Source: JANWLD01 sp036276695 (lineage in GTDB: Bacteria; Patescibacteriota; Saccharimonadia; Saccharimonadales; 2-12-FULL-41-12). From it: 11,310 nt of DNA. This document shows positions 1-6,482 of the stretch, one piece after another. A model generated the notes under the pieces. It searched no databases and was not told the DNA's origin. It worked only from the letters and a program-made list of their open reading frames with translations. A program made the translations under genes and the position numbers. Position 1 is the stretch's first letter. Each line of letters begins with the position of its first letter. Location: positions 1-11,310 of the forward strand of contig DASUOI010000047.1 in NCBI GenBank assembly GCA_036276695.1, in the 5' to 3' direction.

Positions 1-200
1 CAAGCCTGTTGTCCAAGAGGATCAAGGGGGATGCGAACCGCCATGAATTAACCGACCAACCCACCCTTTTGGGCGAGCTGGACGAAGTGTGGGAGAACAG
101 AAAAGAAAAATATTTCAAGAACGCGGATTTTATCTTCGACACCTCAAAAGAAGCACCCGAGCTGGTAGTAAAAAATATAATAGGTAAACTGGAATCATGA
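1..200 (+). CDS. aroK: Shikimate kinase, C-terminal part (partial, runs off the left edge)
   Basis: Only the last 65 residues are present; the reading frame is open to the window edge, so the true start lies upstream. The P-loop and most of the enzyme are missing. What remains fits the shikimate kinase LID and C-terminal helices: an R-I-x-x-D-x-x-R stretch at the start, then an acidic helix, N-R-K-E-K-Y-F and A-D-F-I-F-D-T, matching the family pattern R-x-x-x-Y-x-x-x-A-D-x-x-x-D-T. The usual Pro after the LID arginine (RPL) is His here. Shikimate kinase uses ATP to phosphorylate shikimate in the cytoplasm. The stop overlaps the aroE start as ATGA (197-200), implying coupled translation. Identity rests on this short tail plus the aroE-aroD-aroC context; another P-loop kinase cannot be fully excluded. 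Confidence 0.77.
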   Translation, partial: SLLSKRIKGDANRHELTDQPTLLGELDEVWENRKEKYFKNADFIFDTSKEAPELVVKNIIGKLES

Positions 201-1015
201 GCAAAACCGGCAAAAAACTATGCGTGATTATCGGCGACCCGGTAGAGCATTCGCTTTCACCGGTTATTCATAATGCTGGCTATCAGACGCTTGGAATTGA
301 TGATGAATACGAATACACCGCGGAAAATGTGAAGCCGGAAGAACTGAAAGATTTTATACAAAGAATCCGTGATGAAAATATCACAGGCGTAAGCTGCACC
401 ATACCACATAAGGAAGCCGTCATACCCTATCTGGACGAGATTGACGAAACCGCCAAAATCATAGGGGCCGTCAACACTATAGTTAATGAAAACGGCGTGC
501 TTAGAGGACACAATACAGACTGGGTCGGAGCGGTTGAACCATTGGTACAGATTTGCGACCTGCAAGGTTCAAACGCGGCAGTAATAGGCGCCGGGGGTGC
601 CGGCAAGGCTTTTGTCTATGGGCTGACAAACGCTGGCTGTAAAGTCACGATCTATAACCGCACGCTTGAAAAAGCCAAGCAGTTGGCAATACAGTTTGGC
701 TGTGAACTGAGGTCTTTGGATGAGCAAAGCGAAATCAAAAATATGGATATTATATGCAACACAACATCCGTGGGAATGAACTCTGATGAAAGCCCGGTAA
801 ACAAAAATAACCTCCACCAAAAACAAGTGGTTTTTGATGCTGTATATTCACCCCTACAGACACGCTTACTAAAAGACGCTAGAGAAAAAGGAGCAAAAAC
901 TATACAAGGTACGGAAATGCTGCTGCATCAGGCAGTGGCCCAGTTTGTTTTATTCACAGGACAAAAAGCGCCGGCAGAAGCTATGCGCCAAGCATTAATG
1001 GAGCGCTTGAAATGA
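197..1015 (+). CDS. aroE: Shikimate dehydrogenase (NADP+)
   Basis: At 272 residues this is a full-length AroE, which reduces 3-dehydroshikimate to shikimate with NADPH in the cytoplasm. The N-terminal substrate domain has G-D-P-V-E-H-S-L-S-P (13-22) with shikimate-binding Ser19 and Ser21, T-I-P-H-K (68-72) with catalytic Lys72, A-V-N-T (91-94) and N-T-D-W (106-109) with catalytic Asp108. The Rossmann domain has G-A-G-G-A-G-K-A (131-138) and N-R-T (154-156), the latter typical of NADP preference. Y-S-P-L (217-220) and G-T-E-M-L (238-242) with Gln245 complete the set. The start is the ATG overlapping the aroK stop; a GGAA lies a few bases upstream. The stop overlaps the aroD start as ATGA (1012-1015). 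No catalytic residue is missing, and it looks functional. Confidence 0.97.
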   Translation: MSKTGKKLCVIIGDPVEHSLSPVIHNAGYQTLGIDDEYEYTAENVKPEELKDFIQRIRDENITGVSCTIPHKEAVIPYLDEIDETAKIIGAVNTIVNENGVLRGHNTDWVGAVEPLVQICDLQGSNAAVIGAGGAGKAFVYGLTNAGCKVTIYNRTLEKAKQLAIQFGCELRSLDEQSEIKNMDIICNTTSVGMNSDESPVNKNNLHQKQVVFDAVYSPLQTRLLKDAREKGAKTIQGTEMLLHQAVAQFVLFTGQKAPAEAMRQALMERLK

Positions 1016-1695
1016 AAAATAAATACTGCCTGCCGGTCATAAAAAACACTGAGTCTGAAGTACTGGCAGAGATTAAAACAAACGAAGCCAATTACGGATT
1101 TTTTGAAATATGGCTGGATTATATAACCGATCTGAATGAAAAATTCTTATCAACTATGCTAGCCGAATACACCGGAAGGCTAGTCTTTGTTTTCCGCAGG
1201 AAGGACTTAGAAAAACCTAAACTAAAGTCGGAGGAACAGCTGGATATTGCAAAGATATTTGAAGGTGGGGATTGTTTGGTGGATTTTGATATATACGACC
1301 AGTCGGAACTAATCAAACTTACAAAAAATAACAAGCTAAAAACTATCATCTCCTACCATAACTACAAAAAAACCCCCGCAGAAGAAGAATTAAATAAAAT
1401 CTTAAGCGACATTAGCGCCTGTAACCCCGAAATAACTAAGCTAGCGACGTTCTGCAGGTCTAAGGCTGACACCTTGCTATTGCTAAAAATAATGCTGGAG
1501 ATGAAAAACCAAAACAAAAAACACATAATCTTAGGTATGGGCAAAGAGGGACTAGTGACCAGGCTTTATGGCGCTTTATGGGGAAATGAGTTAACATTTA
1601 TAACAGAGAAAAAAGAAGATGCTTCCGCACCGGGCCAATTAACACGGGTGGAATTTGAAAAAATGATAGAAGGAATAAAAGGTGGCAGGAAATAG
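1012..1695 (+). CDS. aroD: Type I 3-dehydroquinate dehydratase
   Basis: The 227-residue protein is a class I (Schiff-base) dehydroquinase, converting 3-dehydroquinate to 3-dehydroshikimate. By alignment from memory to the Salmonella enzyme, catalytic His143 corresponds to His116 (I-S-Y-H-N-Y-K-K-T-P) and Schiff-base Lys170 to Lys143 (T-K-L-A-T-F). Substrate-binding Arg213 corresponds to Arg184, and Ser232 and Gln236 to Ser205 and Gln209 in S-A-P-G-Q. Arg82 corresponds to Arg62. Two active-site positions look altered: Arg48 is Trp34 in F-E-I-W-L-D, and the Glu86 position is Leu66 unless a one-residue gap places Glu67 there. The ATG start overlaps the aroE stop and has GGAG about 8 bases upstream (GGAGCGCTTGAA). 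Its 3' end overlaps aroC by 14 bp. The family call is firm; full activity is likely but less certain. Confidence 0.94.
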   Translation: MKNKYCLPVIKNTESEVLAEIKTNEANYGFFEIWLDYITDLNEKFLSTMLAEYTGRLVFVFRRKDLEKPKLKSEEQLDIAKIFEGGDCLVDFDIYDQSELIKLTKNNKLKTIISYHNYKKTPAEEELNKILSDISACNPEITKLATFCRSKADTLLLLKIMLEMKNQNKKHIILGMGKEGLVTRLYGALWGNELTFITEKKEDASAPGQLTRVEFEKMIEGIKGGRK

Positions 1696-2779
1696 TTTTG
1701 GACAGTTATTCAAAATAACGACTTTCGGTGAATCACACGGCGGATCCGTCGGCTGTGTCATTGATGGCTGCCCTCCCGGCATTAAGATAACGGAAAAAGA
1801 AATACAAAAAGAGCTGGACAGGCGAAAGCCCGGACAGAGCAGCATAACCACGCCCCGCAAAGAACAAGATGAGATATCTATATTGTCCGGTGTTTATGAA
1901 GGCAAAACTACCGGCACGCCGATACTTCTGTTAGCTCATAACAAAGATGTACGTCCGGAAGATTACGACAAGCTGAAAAAACTCTACCGCCCTGGACACG
2001 CCGATTTTACCTACCAGCAAAAATACGGAATACGCGACTGGAGAGGCTCCGGCCGGGCTTCTGCCCGGGAAACCCTCGCCAGGGTGGCCGCAGGCGCAGT
2101 AGCCAAAAAATACCTTAAAGAAAAATTAGGGGTTGAGATACTAAGCTATGTCCAGCAGGTCGGCGACATCACGACAGACATTAACTATAAAGACGTAACT
2201 ATAAACGATGTAGAATCCAACATTGTCCGCTGTCCGGATGATGCCGCAGCTAAAAAAATGATTGAGCTTATAGAACAAATAAAGGCCGATGATGATTCCA
2301 TAGGAGGCGTAGTATTCGGCGTGATAAAAAACTGCCCGGTAGGACTCGGGGAGCCGGTTTTCGACAAGATAAATTCAGACTTAGGTCGGGCTATGTTATC
2401 TATCAACGCTGTTAAAGGGTTTGAGATAGGCTCCGGTTTTGATGGGGTTTCTATGCGTGGAAGCCAGCATAACGACGAGTTCTACAAAGACCCTTCAGGC
2501 AAAATCAAGACAAGAACAAACCATGCCGGAGGCACGCTTGGGGGTATATCAACCGGTGAAGATATATACTTCCGAGTAGCTATAAAACCAGTCTCGACCA
2601 TAGCAAAAAAACAAAACTCAGTTGACCTGGATAATAAAGAGGTGGAGCTGGAAGCAACAGGCAGGCATGACCCTTGTGTGCTTCCTCGCGCCATCCCCAT
2701 AGTCGATGCCATGAGTGCACTCGTGGTAATGGACCATTATTTGAGGTACAGGTCTATCTCCCCAGACACCCAGAGCTGA
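1682..2779 (+). CDS. aroC: Chorismate synthase
   Basis: This 365-residue enzyme eliminates phosphate from EPSP to give chorismate and needs reduced FMN. All three family signatures are present: G-E-S-H-G (16-20) followed by D-G-C-P-P-G, with catalytic His19; G-S-G-R-A-S-A-R-E-T (122-131); and R-H-D-P-C (328-332) leading to the conserved Asp342. His106 in R-P-G-H-A-D is the second conserved histidine. Length is normal for the family. The start is GTG at 1682, chosen because it gives the canonical N-terminus M-A-G-N-S-F-G and has AGAAGGA at good spacing. It lies inside the end of aroD, a 14-bp overlap implying coupled translation. This is the last gene of the + strand operon; the stop is 15 bp from the end of the convergent cluster. 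Confidence 0.98.
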   Translation: MAGNSFGQLFKITTFGESHGGSVGCVIDGCPPGIKITEKEIQKELDRRKPGQSSITTPRKEQDEISILSGVYEGKTTGTPILLLAHNKDVRPEDYDKLKKLYRPGHADFTYQQKYGIRDWRGSGRASARETLARVAAGAVAKKYLKEKLGVEILSYVQQVGDITTDINYKDVTINDVESNIVRCPDDAAAKKMIELIEQIKADDDSIGGVVFGVIKNCPVGLGEPVFDKINSDLGRAMLSINAVKGFEIGSGFDGVSMRGSQHNDEFYKDPSGKIKTRTNHAGGTLGGISTGEDIYFRVAIKPVSTIAKKQNSVDLDNKEVELEATGRHDPCVLPRAIPIVDAMSALVVMDHYLRYRSISPDTQS

Positions 2780-2787
2780 AAGTTCTG
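2771..2787 (+). terminator. Small hairpin at the convergent junction, possible weak terminator
   Basis: The bases CAGAGCT and AGTTCTG can pair as a 7-bp stem (one G-U pair) around a GAA loop, across the aroC stop codon. In the - strand transcript the G-U pair becomes an A-C mismatch, so the structure favours the aro transcript. No U-tract follows, so it is not a classical intrinsic terminator. I see no better terminator for either operon at this junction. Confidence 0.25.
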
Positions 2788-2794
2788 AGGCTTA

Positions 2795-3172
2795 TTATGC
2801 TGCCTGCTGAACCACTTGCTCAGCGGCATCTACAGTATTTAGAATCAGACCGTTTGGGAACCTGACCAAAGGATCTTCAAACGAACTTTGTCTACGAAGA
2901 TGAGGCGGAAGTTCAACTTCGTCCTTCACGGTTTCGACACCCAAAACATGTGACGCAGCGCGGCAAAAATGCTCATTTGCTCTCCATACTCTTGAAGCAA
3001 CTATCAAAGCTGGTATCGCGCGAGGTTCGCCCGTTGCCCAAGCGCGAGATCTGTCATCTACCGGTTGTCTGGGAGGCTCCCTTAAATCATAATTAAGGAT
3101 TCTGTTAATGCGCGAACGACGTCTATCCCATTTCAAAAGCCTTTCCGCGCTAGATTCCAGTTCGGTTGTCAT
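2795..3172 (-). CDS. Unrecognised 125-residue protein, last gene of the str-operon cluster
   Basis: I do not recognise this protein. It is soluble-looking with no signal peptide or membrane segment. The first 50 residues are rich in Arg, Asp and Glu (a W-D-R-R-R-S-R-I-N-R stretch near residue 15). The middle (about 53-75) is an Ala/Val-rich segment, and the C-terminus is likely helical, ending E-Q-V-V-Q-Q-A-A. It begins 5 bases after the stop of the 124-residue ORF upstream, with no clear Shine-Dalgarno, suggesting coupling or reinitiation. It ends in two tandem TAA codons. The close spacing, the double stop and the lack of a better reading on the other strand favour a real gene. No function is proposed. 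Confidence 0.62.
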   Translation of the reverse strand: MTTELESSAERLLKWDRRRSRINRILNYDLREPPRQPVDDRSRAWATGEPRAIPALIVASRVWRANEHFCRAASHVLGVETVKDEVELPPHLRRQSSFEDPLVRFPNGLILNTVDAAEQVVQQAA

Positions 3173-3177
3173 GTTTA

Positions 3178-3552
3178 TTACTTAAGGCCGAGCAAGCCGC
3201 CTAAACCAAACCTGCCTACGGATTGAAGTTGTTGATGCTCGGTATAACCTACTACAAAAGGGCCATAATTTTTAAATTCAGCCTTCCCGTGCTTTTCCGT
3301 TTCGGCAGTTACTTCGCGGCCGTCCTTTAAGGCCCGGCCTATTTCTTTAACAATAGTGCCTTTGTCTGTCCTCAAACCAGAAAGAGAAACTGCTCGCCTA
3401 CTGCTGTAACCATTACCATTCCCAGCCATTACTTCATCCCACTCGGCCTGCGGGGAAACTGAAGCTCTGTGTTGCACTCTTATACCGATTGATTCTCCAT
3501 CAACTTCAAGTTGGCCTGTATTGATTTCTTTGGTCACCCAAGTAGACGACAT
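3178..3552 (-). CDS. Unrecognised 124-residue protein downstream of fusA
   Basis: I do not recognise this protein. The first 30 residues look beta-rich (W-V-T-K-E-I, L-E-V-D-G-E-S-I-G-I-R-V), followed by a Gly/Asn/Ser linker around 43-52. The middle is charged (R-T-D-K-G-T-I-V-K-E-I-G-R-A-L). The last 13 residues are Gly/Leu-rich (F-G-L-G-G-L-L-G-L), too short and too glycine-rich to call a membrane helix. The ATG start has a purine-rich AGAAAGAG just upstream and lies 43 bp after the fusA stop. The gap is AT-rich and contains TATTATAAG on the - strand, which could be a -10 element, but I see no convincing -35. It occupies the place where tuf often sits. No function is proposed. Confidence 0.66.
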   Translation of the reverse strand: MSSTWVTKEINTGQLEVDGESIGIRVQHRASVSPQAEWDEVMAGNGNGYSSRRAVSLSGLRTDKGTIVKEIGRALKDGREVTAETEKHGKAEFKNYGPFVVGYTEHQQLQSVGRFGLGGLLGLK

Positions 3553-3595
3553 AATCTCTTTCTAAATTTTACGAATTTATCGACTTATAATACAG

Positions 3596-5683
3596 CTATT
3601 TTGAAGCTTTGGCAATAATAGTTTCCGCAACATGAGGCGGTACGTCTGCATAATGGTCAAGTTCCATTGACGAGCTCGCACGGCCCTGTGTCATAGAACG
3701 AAGATTCGTAGTGTAGCCGAACATTTCACCCAGAGGAACGAAGCTTGTAATCTGCTTGATACCGTTCGGCAGGTCCTCCATGGCTTCAATGCGCCCTCGC
3801 TTGCTGTTTAAGTCACCTATGACGTCGCCCATGAAATCTTCCGGTGTTACTACTACGACTTTCATTATCGGTTCCAAGAGCACGGGGTTGGCTTTTTTAA
3901 AGCCGCTTTGGAAAGCCATTGAACCAGCAATCTTAAAGGCCATCTCAGATGAGTCAACATCATGATAGCTTCCATCATAAAGCTCGGCTTTAACATCTAC
4001 TACCGGATAGCCCGCTAGAACACCATTGCTCATAGCCTCCTTGATGCCTTCTTCTACCGGCTTAATGTACTCCTGAGGGACATTGCCGCCTTTTATAGAG
4101 TTAATGAACTCGAAGCCCTCTCCGGCCTCGTTCTGGCTAACTCTAAGCCAGACATCACCGTATTGGCCGCGGCCTCCAGTTTGTTTGATGTATTTGCCCT
4201 GGACTTCCACGCCGTCTTTGCGAATGGTCTCCCGGTATGCGACTTGTGGTTCGCCGATATTTGCCTCTACTTTGAATTCCCGCTTCATTCTATCTACAAG
4301 TATCTCCAAATGAAGCTCGCCCATACCACTGATGATGGTCTGGCCGGTTTCATCATCTACTTTAACGCGGAAAGTCGGGTCCTCTTCGGCCAGCCTTTGA
4401 AGAGCCAGGCTCATTTTTTCCTGGTCGGCTTTAGTCTTTGGCTCTATAGCAATGCTGACTGGTGGTTCCGGGAAGTTGATAGTTTCTAGGATAATAGGGT
4501 CGTTTTGGTCGCACAGCGTGTTTCCTGTAGTCGTCCCTTTAAGCCCGACTATAGCAGCAATGTCGCCGGCATTTACTTCTTTAACATCTTCGCGTTTATC
4601 TGCTTGCATTCTCACGATTCGGCCAACACGCTCTTTCTGGCCAGTTGAGCTGTTATACACATAACTGCCGGCTACAATTTTGCCGGAATAAACGCGGAAA
4701 TAAGCAAGCTTCCCTACGAAAGGATCAGTAGCTATCTTGAATGCTAAGCCGGCAAAAGGTTCTTTGACATCTGGTTTACGTCGAATAGTATCGTCAGTCT
4801 TTGGATGGGTGCCCACTGCTCCGCCTCTGTCTATTGGACTTGGCAGATATTCGGTGGCTATATCGAGCAATTTTTCTACTATGACGCCCCGTCCATCGCC
4901 ACCGCTGACAATAAAGAATTTACCAGTCATCATAGCTGTACGTATGGCATGTGTAATCTCGTCAGTGGTCAAGCCTTCTTCGCCTACTTCCAGGTATTTT
5001 TCCAGCATTTCTTCGTCTTCAGCCACAGCGTTTTCTATAAGCAGGCTCCGGTATCTTTTAGCTTTATCCATCATATCTTCCGGAATTTCGCCTTCTACTA
5101 AATTTTTGTCGGTGAATTCTTTGTAGGTGTAGGCTTTCATAGCTACCAGATCGACTATGCCGTTGATAGATTGTTCAAAGCCGATAGGCAGATGGATCGG
5201 GAAAGCCCGTTTAGTCAAACGATTGTGTATGGAATCCAAAGATTTGTAAAAATCGCCGCCGGTTTGGTTAATCTTGTTAATGAAACAGATTCGCGGCACG
5301 TTATAACCGTCAGCTTGGCGCCAAACCGTTTCTGATTGGGACTCAACGCCCATTTTGCCGTCAAATACGGTAACAGCTCCATCAAGCACGCGTAATGAAC
5401 GCTGTACTTCAACCGTGAAGTCAATGTGTCCGGGTGTGTCAATTATATTTATCTGGTGATCTTTCCAGTAACAGGTGACAGCCGCAGACACTATAGTAAT
5501 GCCTCGTTCGCGCTCTTGCGCCATCCAGTCAGTAGTAGTTTCACCTTCGTGTACTGCGCCAATCTTGTGCTTCAGACCGGTTCGGTACAAAATACCTTCA
5601 GTCGTGGTAGTTTTGCCAGCATCAATATGGGCGATAATCCCGATATTTCGTATTTTATCCATTTTGTATTCTTTTTCAGCCAT
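3596..5683 (-). CDS. fusA: Elongation factor G (translocase GTPase) with altered G4 and G5 motifs
   Basis: The 695-residue protein has the full five-domain EF-G layout. The G domain (about 1-288) has P-loop A-H-I-D-A-G-K-T (18-25), switch R-G-I-T (60-63) and D-T-P-G-H (82-86). Domain II includes F-K-I-A-T-D-P-F-V-G (315-324) and domain III G-M-G-E-L-H-L (453-459). Domain IV has the tip loop G-G-R-G-Q-Y-G (503-509) and tip His574 in S-Y-H-D-V-D; domain V runs to the end. EF-G drives tRNA-mRNA translocation and, with RRF, ribosome recycling. The base-recognition motifs are odd: G4 NKxD reads N-K-I-N (136-139), and the G5 Gly-Ser-Ala region reads S-G-G-D-G-R-G (260-266). Everything else is conserved, and the str-operon position marks it as the housekeeping copy. 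Start: ATG at 5683, with AAGAGG 13 bases upstream. Confidence 0.98.
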   Translation of the reverse strand: MAEKEYKMDKIRNIGIIAHIDAGKTTTTEGILYRTGLKHKIGAVHEGETTTDWMAQERERGITIVSAAVTCYWKDHQINIIDTPGHIDFTVEVQRSLRVLDGAVTVFDGKMGVESQSETVWRQADGYNVPRICFINKINQTGGDFYKSLDSIHNRLTKRAFPIHLPIGFEQSINGIVDLVAMKAYTYKEFTDKNLVEGEIPEDMMDKAKRYRSLLIENAVAEDEEMLEKYLEVGEEGLTTDEITHAIRTAMMTGKFFIVSGGDGRGVIVEKLLDIATEYLPSPIDRGGAVGTHPKTDDTIRRKPDVKEPFAGLAFKIATDPFVGKLAYFRVYSGKIVAGSYVYNSSTGQKERVGRIVRMQADKREDVKEVNAGDIAAIVGLKGTTTGNTLCDQNDPIILETINFPEPPVSIAIEPKTKADQEKMSLALQRLAEEDPTFRVKVDDETGQTIISGMGELHLEILVDRMKREFKVEANIGEPQVAYRETIRKDGVEVQGKYIKQTGGRGQYGDVWLRVSQNEAGEGFEFINSIKGGNVPQEYIKPVEEGIKEAMSNGVLAGYPVVDVKAELYDGSYHDVDSSEMAFKIAGSMAFQSGFKKANPVLLEPIMKVVVVTPEDFMGDVIGDLNSKRGRIEAMEDLPNGIKQITSFVPLGEMFGYTTNLRSMTQGRASSSMELDHYADVPPHVAETIIAKASK

Positions 5684-5702
5684 ATTTATTTCATTACCTC
5701 TT
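5684..5702 (-). promoter_or_regulatory. fusA leader: distant Shine-Dalgarno and a two-codon mini-ORF
   Basis: On the - strand AAGAGG (5702-5697) is followed after 2 bases by ATG AAA TAA (5694-5686) and then by the fusA ATG at 5683. The Shine-Dalgarno is 13 bases from the fusA start, longer than the usual 5-9, and too close to the mini-ORF ATG for good initiation. It is the only plausible ribosome site for fusA. Coupling to the preceding 97-residue ORF, which ends at 5705, may help. Confidence 0.45.
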
Positions 5703-5704
5703 AA

Positions 5705-5998
5705 TTAAATTTTTTCAAGTCCTACAGTCATCGCGCACACATCATCTTCGCAGGGTTGGGCTATGTGTTCATCATAGCGTTCCCGCCTATCATCTATCCA
5801 TTGTGTAGGTATTTCGTCAAGCGTTTTAACGAATGGCAAAAACCCAGAGAAAGCTCTAGCAGCACGACCGCGTAGTGATTCATTGTGCTGTTTTAAAGAA
5901 CCAGAAGTCAGTGTATGCATATCCCGAGCAGCTATAGCTTGCTTTTTCAATCTGCATTCAGCACCTATCCTTTCACAATAAGCAGACTCAACGGTCAT
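5705..5998 (-). CDS. Unrecognised 97-residue four-cysteine protein between rpsG and fusA
   Basis: I do not recognise this protein. It sits inside a gene pair that is normally adjacent. It is hydrophilic, with four cysteines in two widely separated pairs: Cys8 and Cys15 (C-x6-C), and Cys83 and Cys88 (C-x4-C). The middle (about 36-75) is basic and aromatic, including R-G-R-A-A-R-A-F and D-D-R-R-E-R-Y-D-E-H. There is no signal peptide or membrane segment. The cysteine spacing is not that of a standard zinc ribbon. The ATG comes one base after the rpsG stop (TAG-T-ATG), with GAGG 7 bases upstream inside rpsG; the stop is 21 bp before fusA. This tight coupling with a good ribosome site argues that it is translated with the ribosomal proteins. 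Function is unknown. Confidence 0.7.
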   Translation of the reverse strand: MTVESAYCERIGAECRLKKQAIAARDMHTLTSGSLKQHNESLRGRAARAFSGFLPFVKTLDEIPTQWIDDRRERYDEHIAQPCEDDVCAMTVGLEKI

Positions 5999-5999
5999 A

Positions 6000-6479
6000 C
6001 TAATACCTCGCGAAGTGGGCGAAAGCTTTGTTTGCGTCGGCCATCTTATGCGTATCTTCTTTTTTCTTTACAGCGGTACCAGTTTCGTTATAAGCGTCAA
6101 TCAGCTCCAATGCTATACGGTCTTCCATGCTCATACCCTTGCGGGCCCTGGCGGCTTCGACGAACCACATAATAGTAAGGTGAGTCTGCCTTTGGCCCTT
6201 TACTTCAAAGGGTATTTGGTAGTTCGCGCCGCCAACTCGCCTGGAGCGTGTTTCCATATGCGGCCGAACGTTAGCAAAGGCCTTTTCAAAAACATCAAGA
6301 GGGTTTTGTACTTTCAGTTTGTCGGCAGCTTTTTGCATACCGCCATATACAAGCTTTTCAGCTACTTGTTTTTTGCCGTTTAACATCACCCTGTTGATTA
6401 GTCTCTGCACAATTACGCTCTCATAAACCCTGTCCGGTTTTATATCGCGAATTAAAGATTTGGTCTTATGGCGAGGCAT
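6000..6479 (-). CDS. rpsG: 30S ribosomal protein S7
   Basis: At 159 residues this is a normal-length S7, the primary binder of the 16S rRNA 3' major domain, which nucleates the 30S head and contacts the E-site tRNA. It starts M-P-R like most family members. The conserved beta-hairpin region V-R-P-H-M-E-T-R-S-R-R-V-G-G-A (71-85) is followed by N-Y-Q-I-P. The C-terminus has the typical A-V-K-K-K-E-D-T-H-K-M-A and A-N-K-A-F-A-H-F. The ATG follows two tandem stop codons of rpsL (TAATAG-ATG), and the purine-rich AAGGCGGG inside the rpsL 3' end is the likely ribosome site. S7 often autoregulates the str operon in proteobacteria by binding the rpsL-rpsG gap; with only 3 bases here, that mode is unlikely. 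Confidence 0.98.
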   Translation of the reverse strand: MPRHKTKSLIRDIKPDRVYESVIVQRLINRVMLNGKKQVAEKLVYGGMQKAADKLKVQNPLDVFEKAFANVRPHMETRSRRVGGANYQIPFEVKGQRQTHLTIMWFVEAARARKGMSMEDRIALELIDAYNETGTAVKKKEDTHKMADANKAFAHFARY

Positions 6480-6482
6480 CTA

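Noticed and set aside
197..1015. Alternative genetic code (UGA as Gly, as in Gracilibacteria/SR1)
   Set aside because: UGA ends aroK, aroE, aroD and aroC exactly where the families should end, and no conserved Gly position needs an in-frame UGA.
2771..2794. A strong bidirectional terminator between the convergent operons
   Set aside because: The stem is only 7 bp with a G-U pair, becomes mismatched in the - strand RNA, and no T-run follows on either strand.
2674..2865. A 63-residue + strand frame crossing the aroC end
   Set aside because: It overlaps the conserved C-terminal motif of aroC and the end of the convergent ORF, has no ribosome site, and looks like no known protein.
4163..4489. 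Open frames of 70-130 residues on the + strand opposite fusA and rpoC
   Set aside because: They are antisense shadows of strongly conserved genes, with no recognisable family or convincing ribosome sites.
5267..5278. That NKIN in EF-G is a sequencing or frameshift artefact
   Set aside because: The frame is open and well conserved on both sides (V-P-R-I-C-F before, T-G-G-D-F after), and a second unusual base-pocket segment occurs at 4886-4906. A single-base G-to-A error at one codon cannot be strictly excluded but is not the simplest reading.
5705..5998. Calling the 97-residue ORFan a zinc ribbon
   Set aside because: The cysteine spacings (x6 and x4) do not match C-x2-C knuckles, so metal binding is only a possibility.
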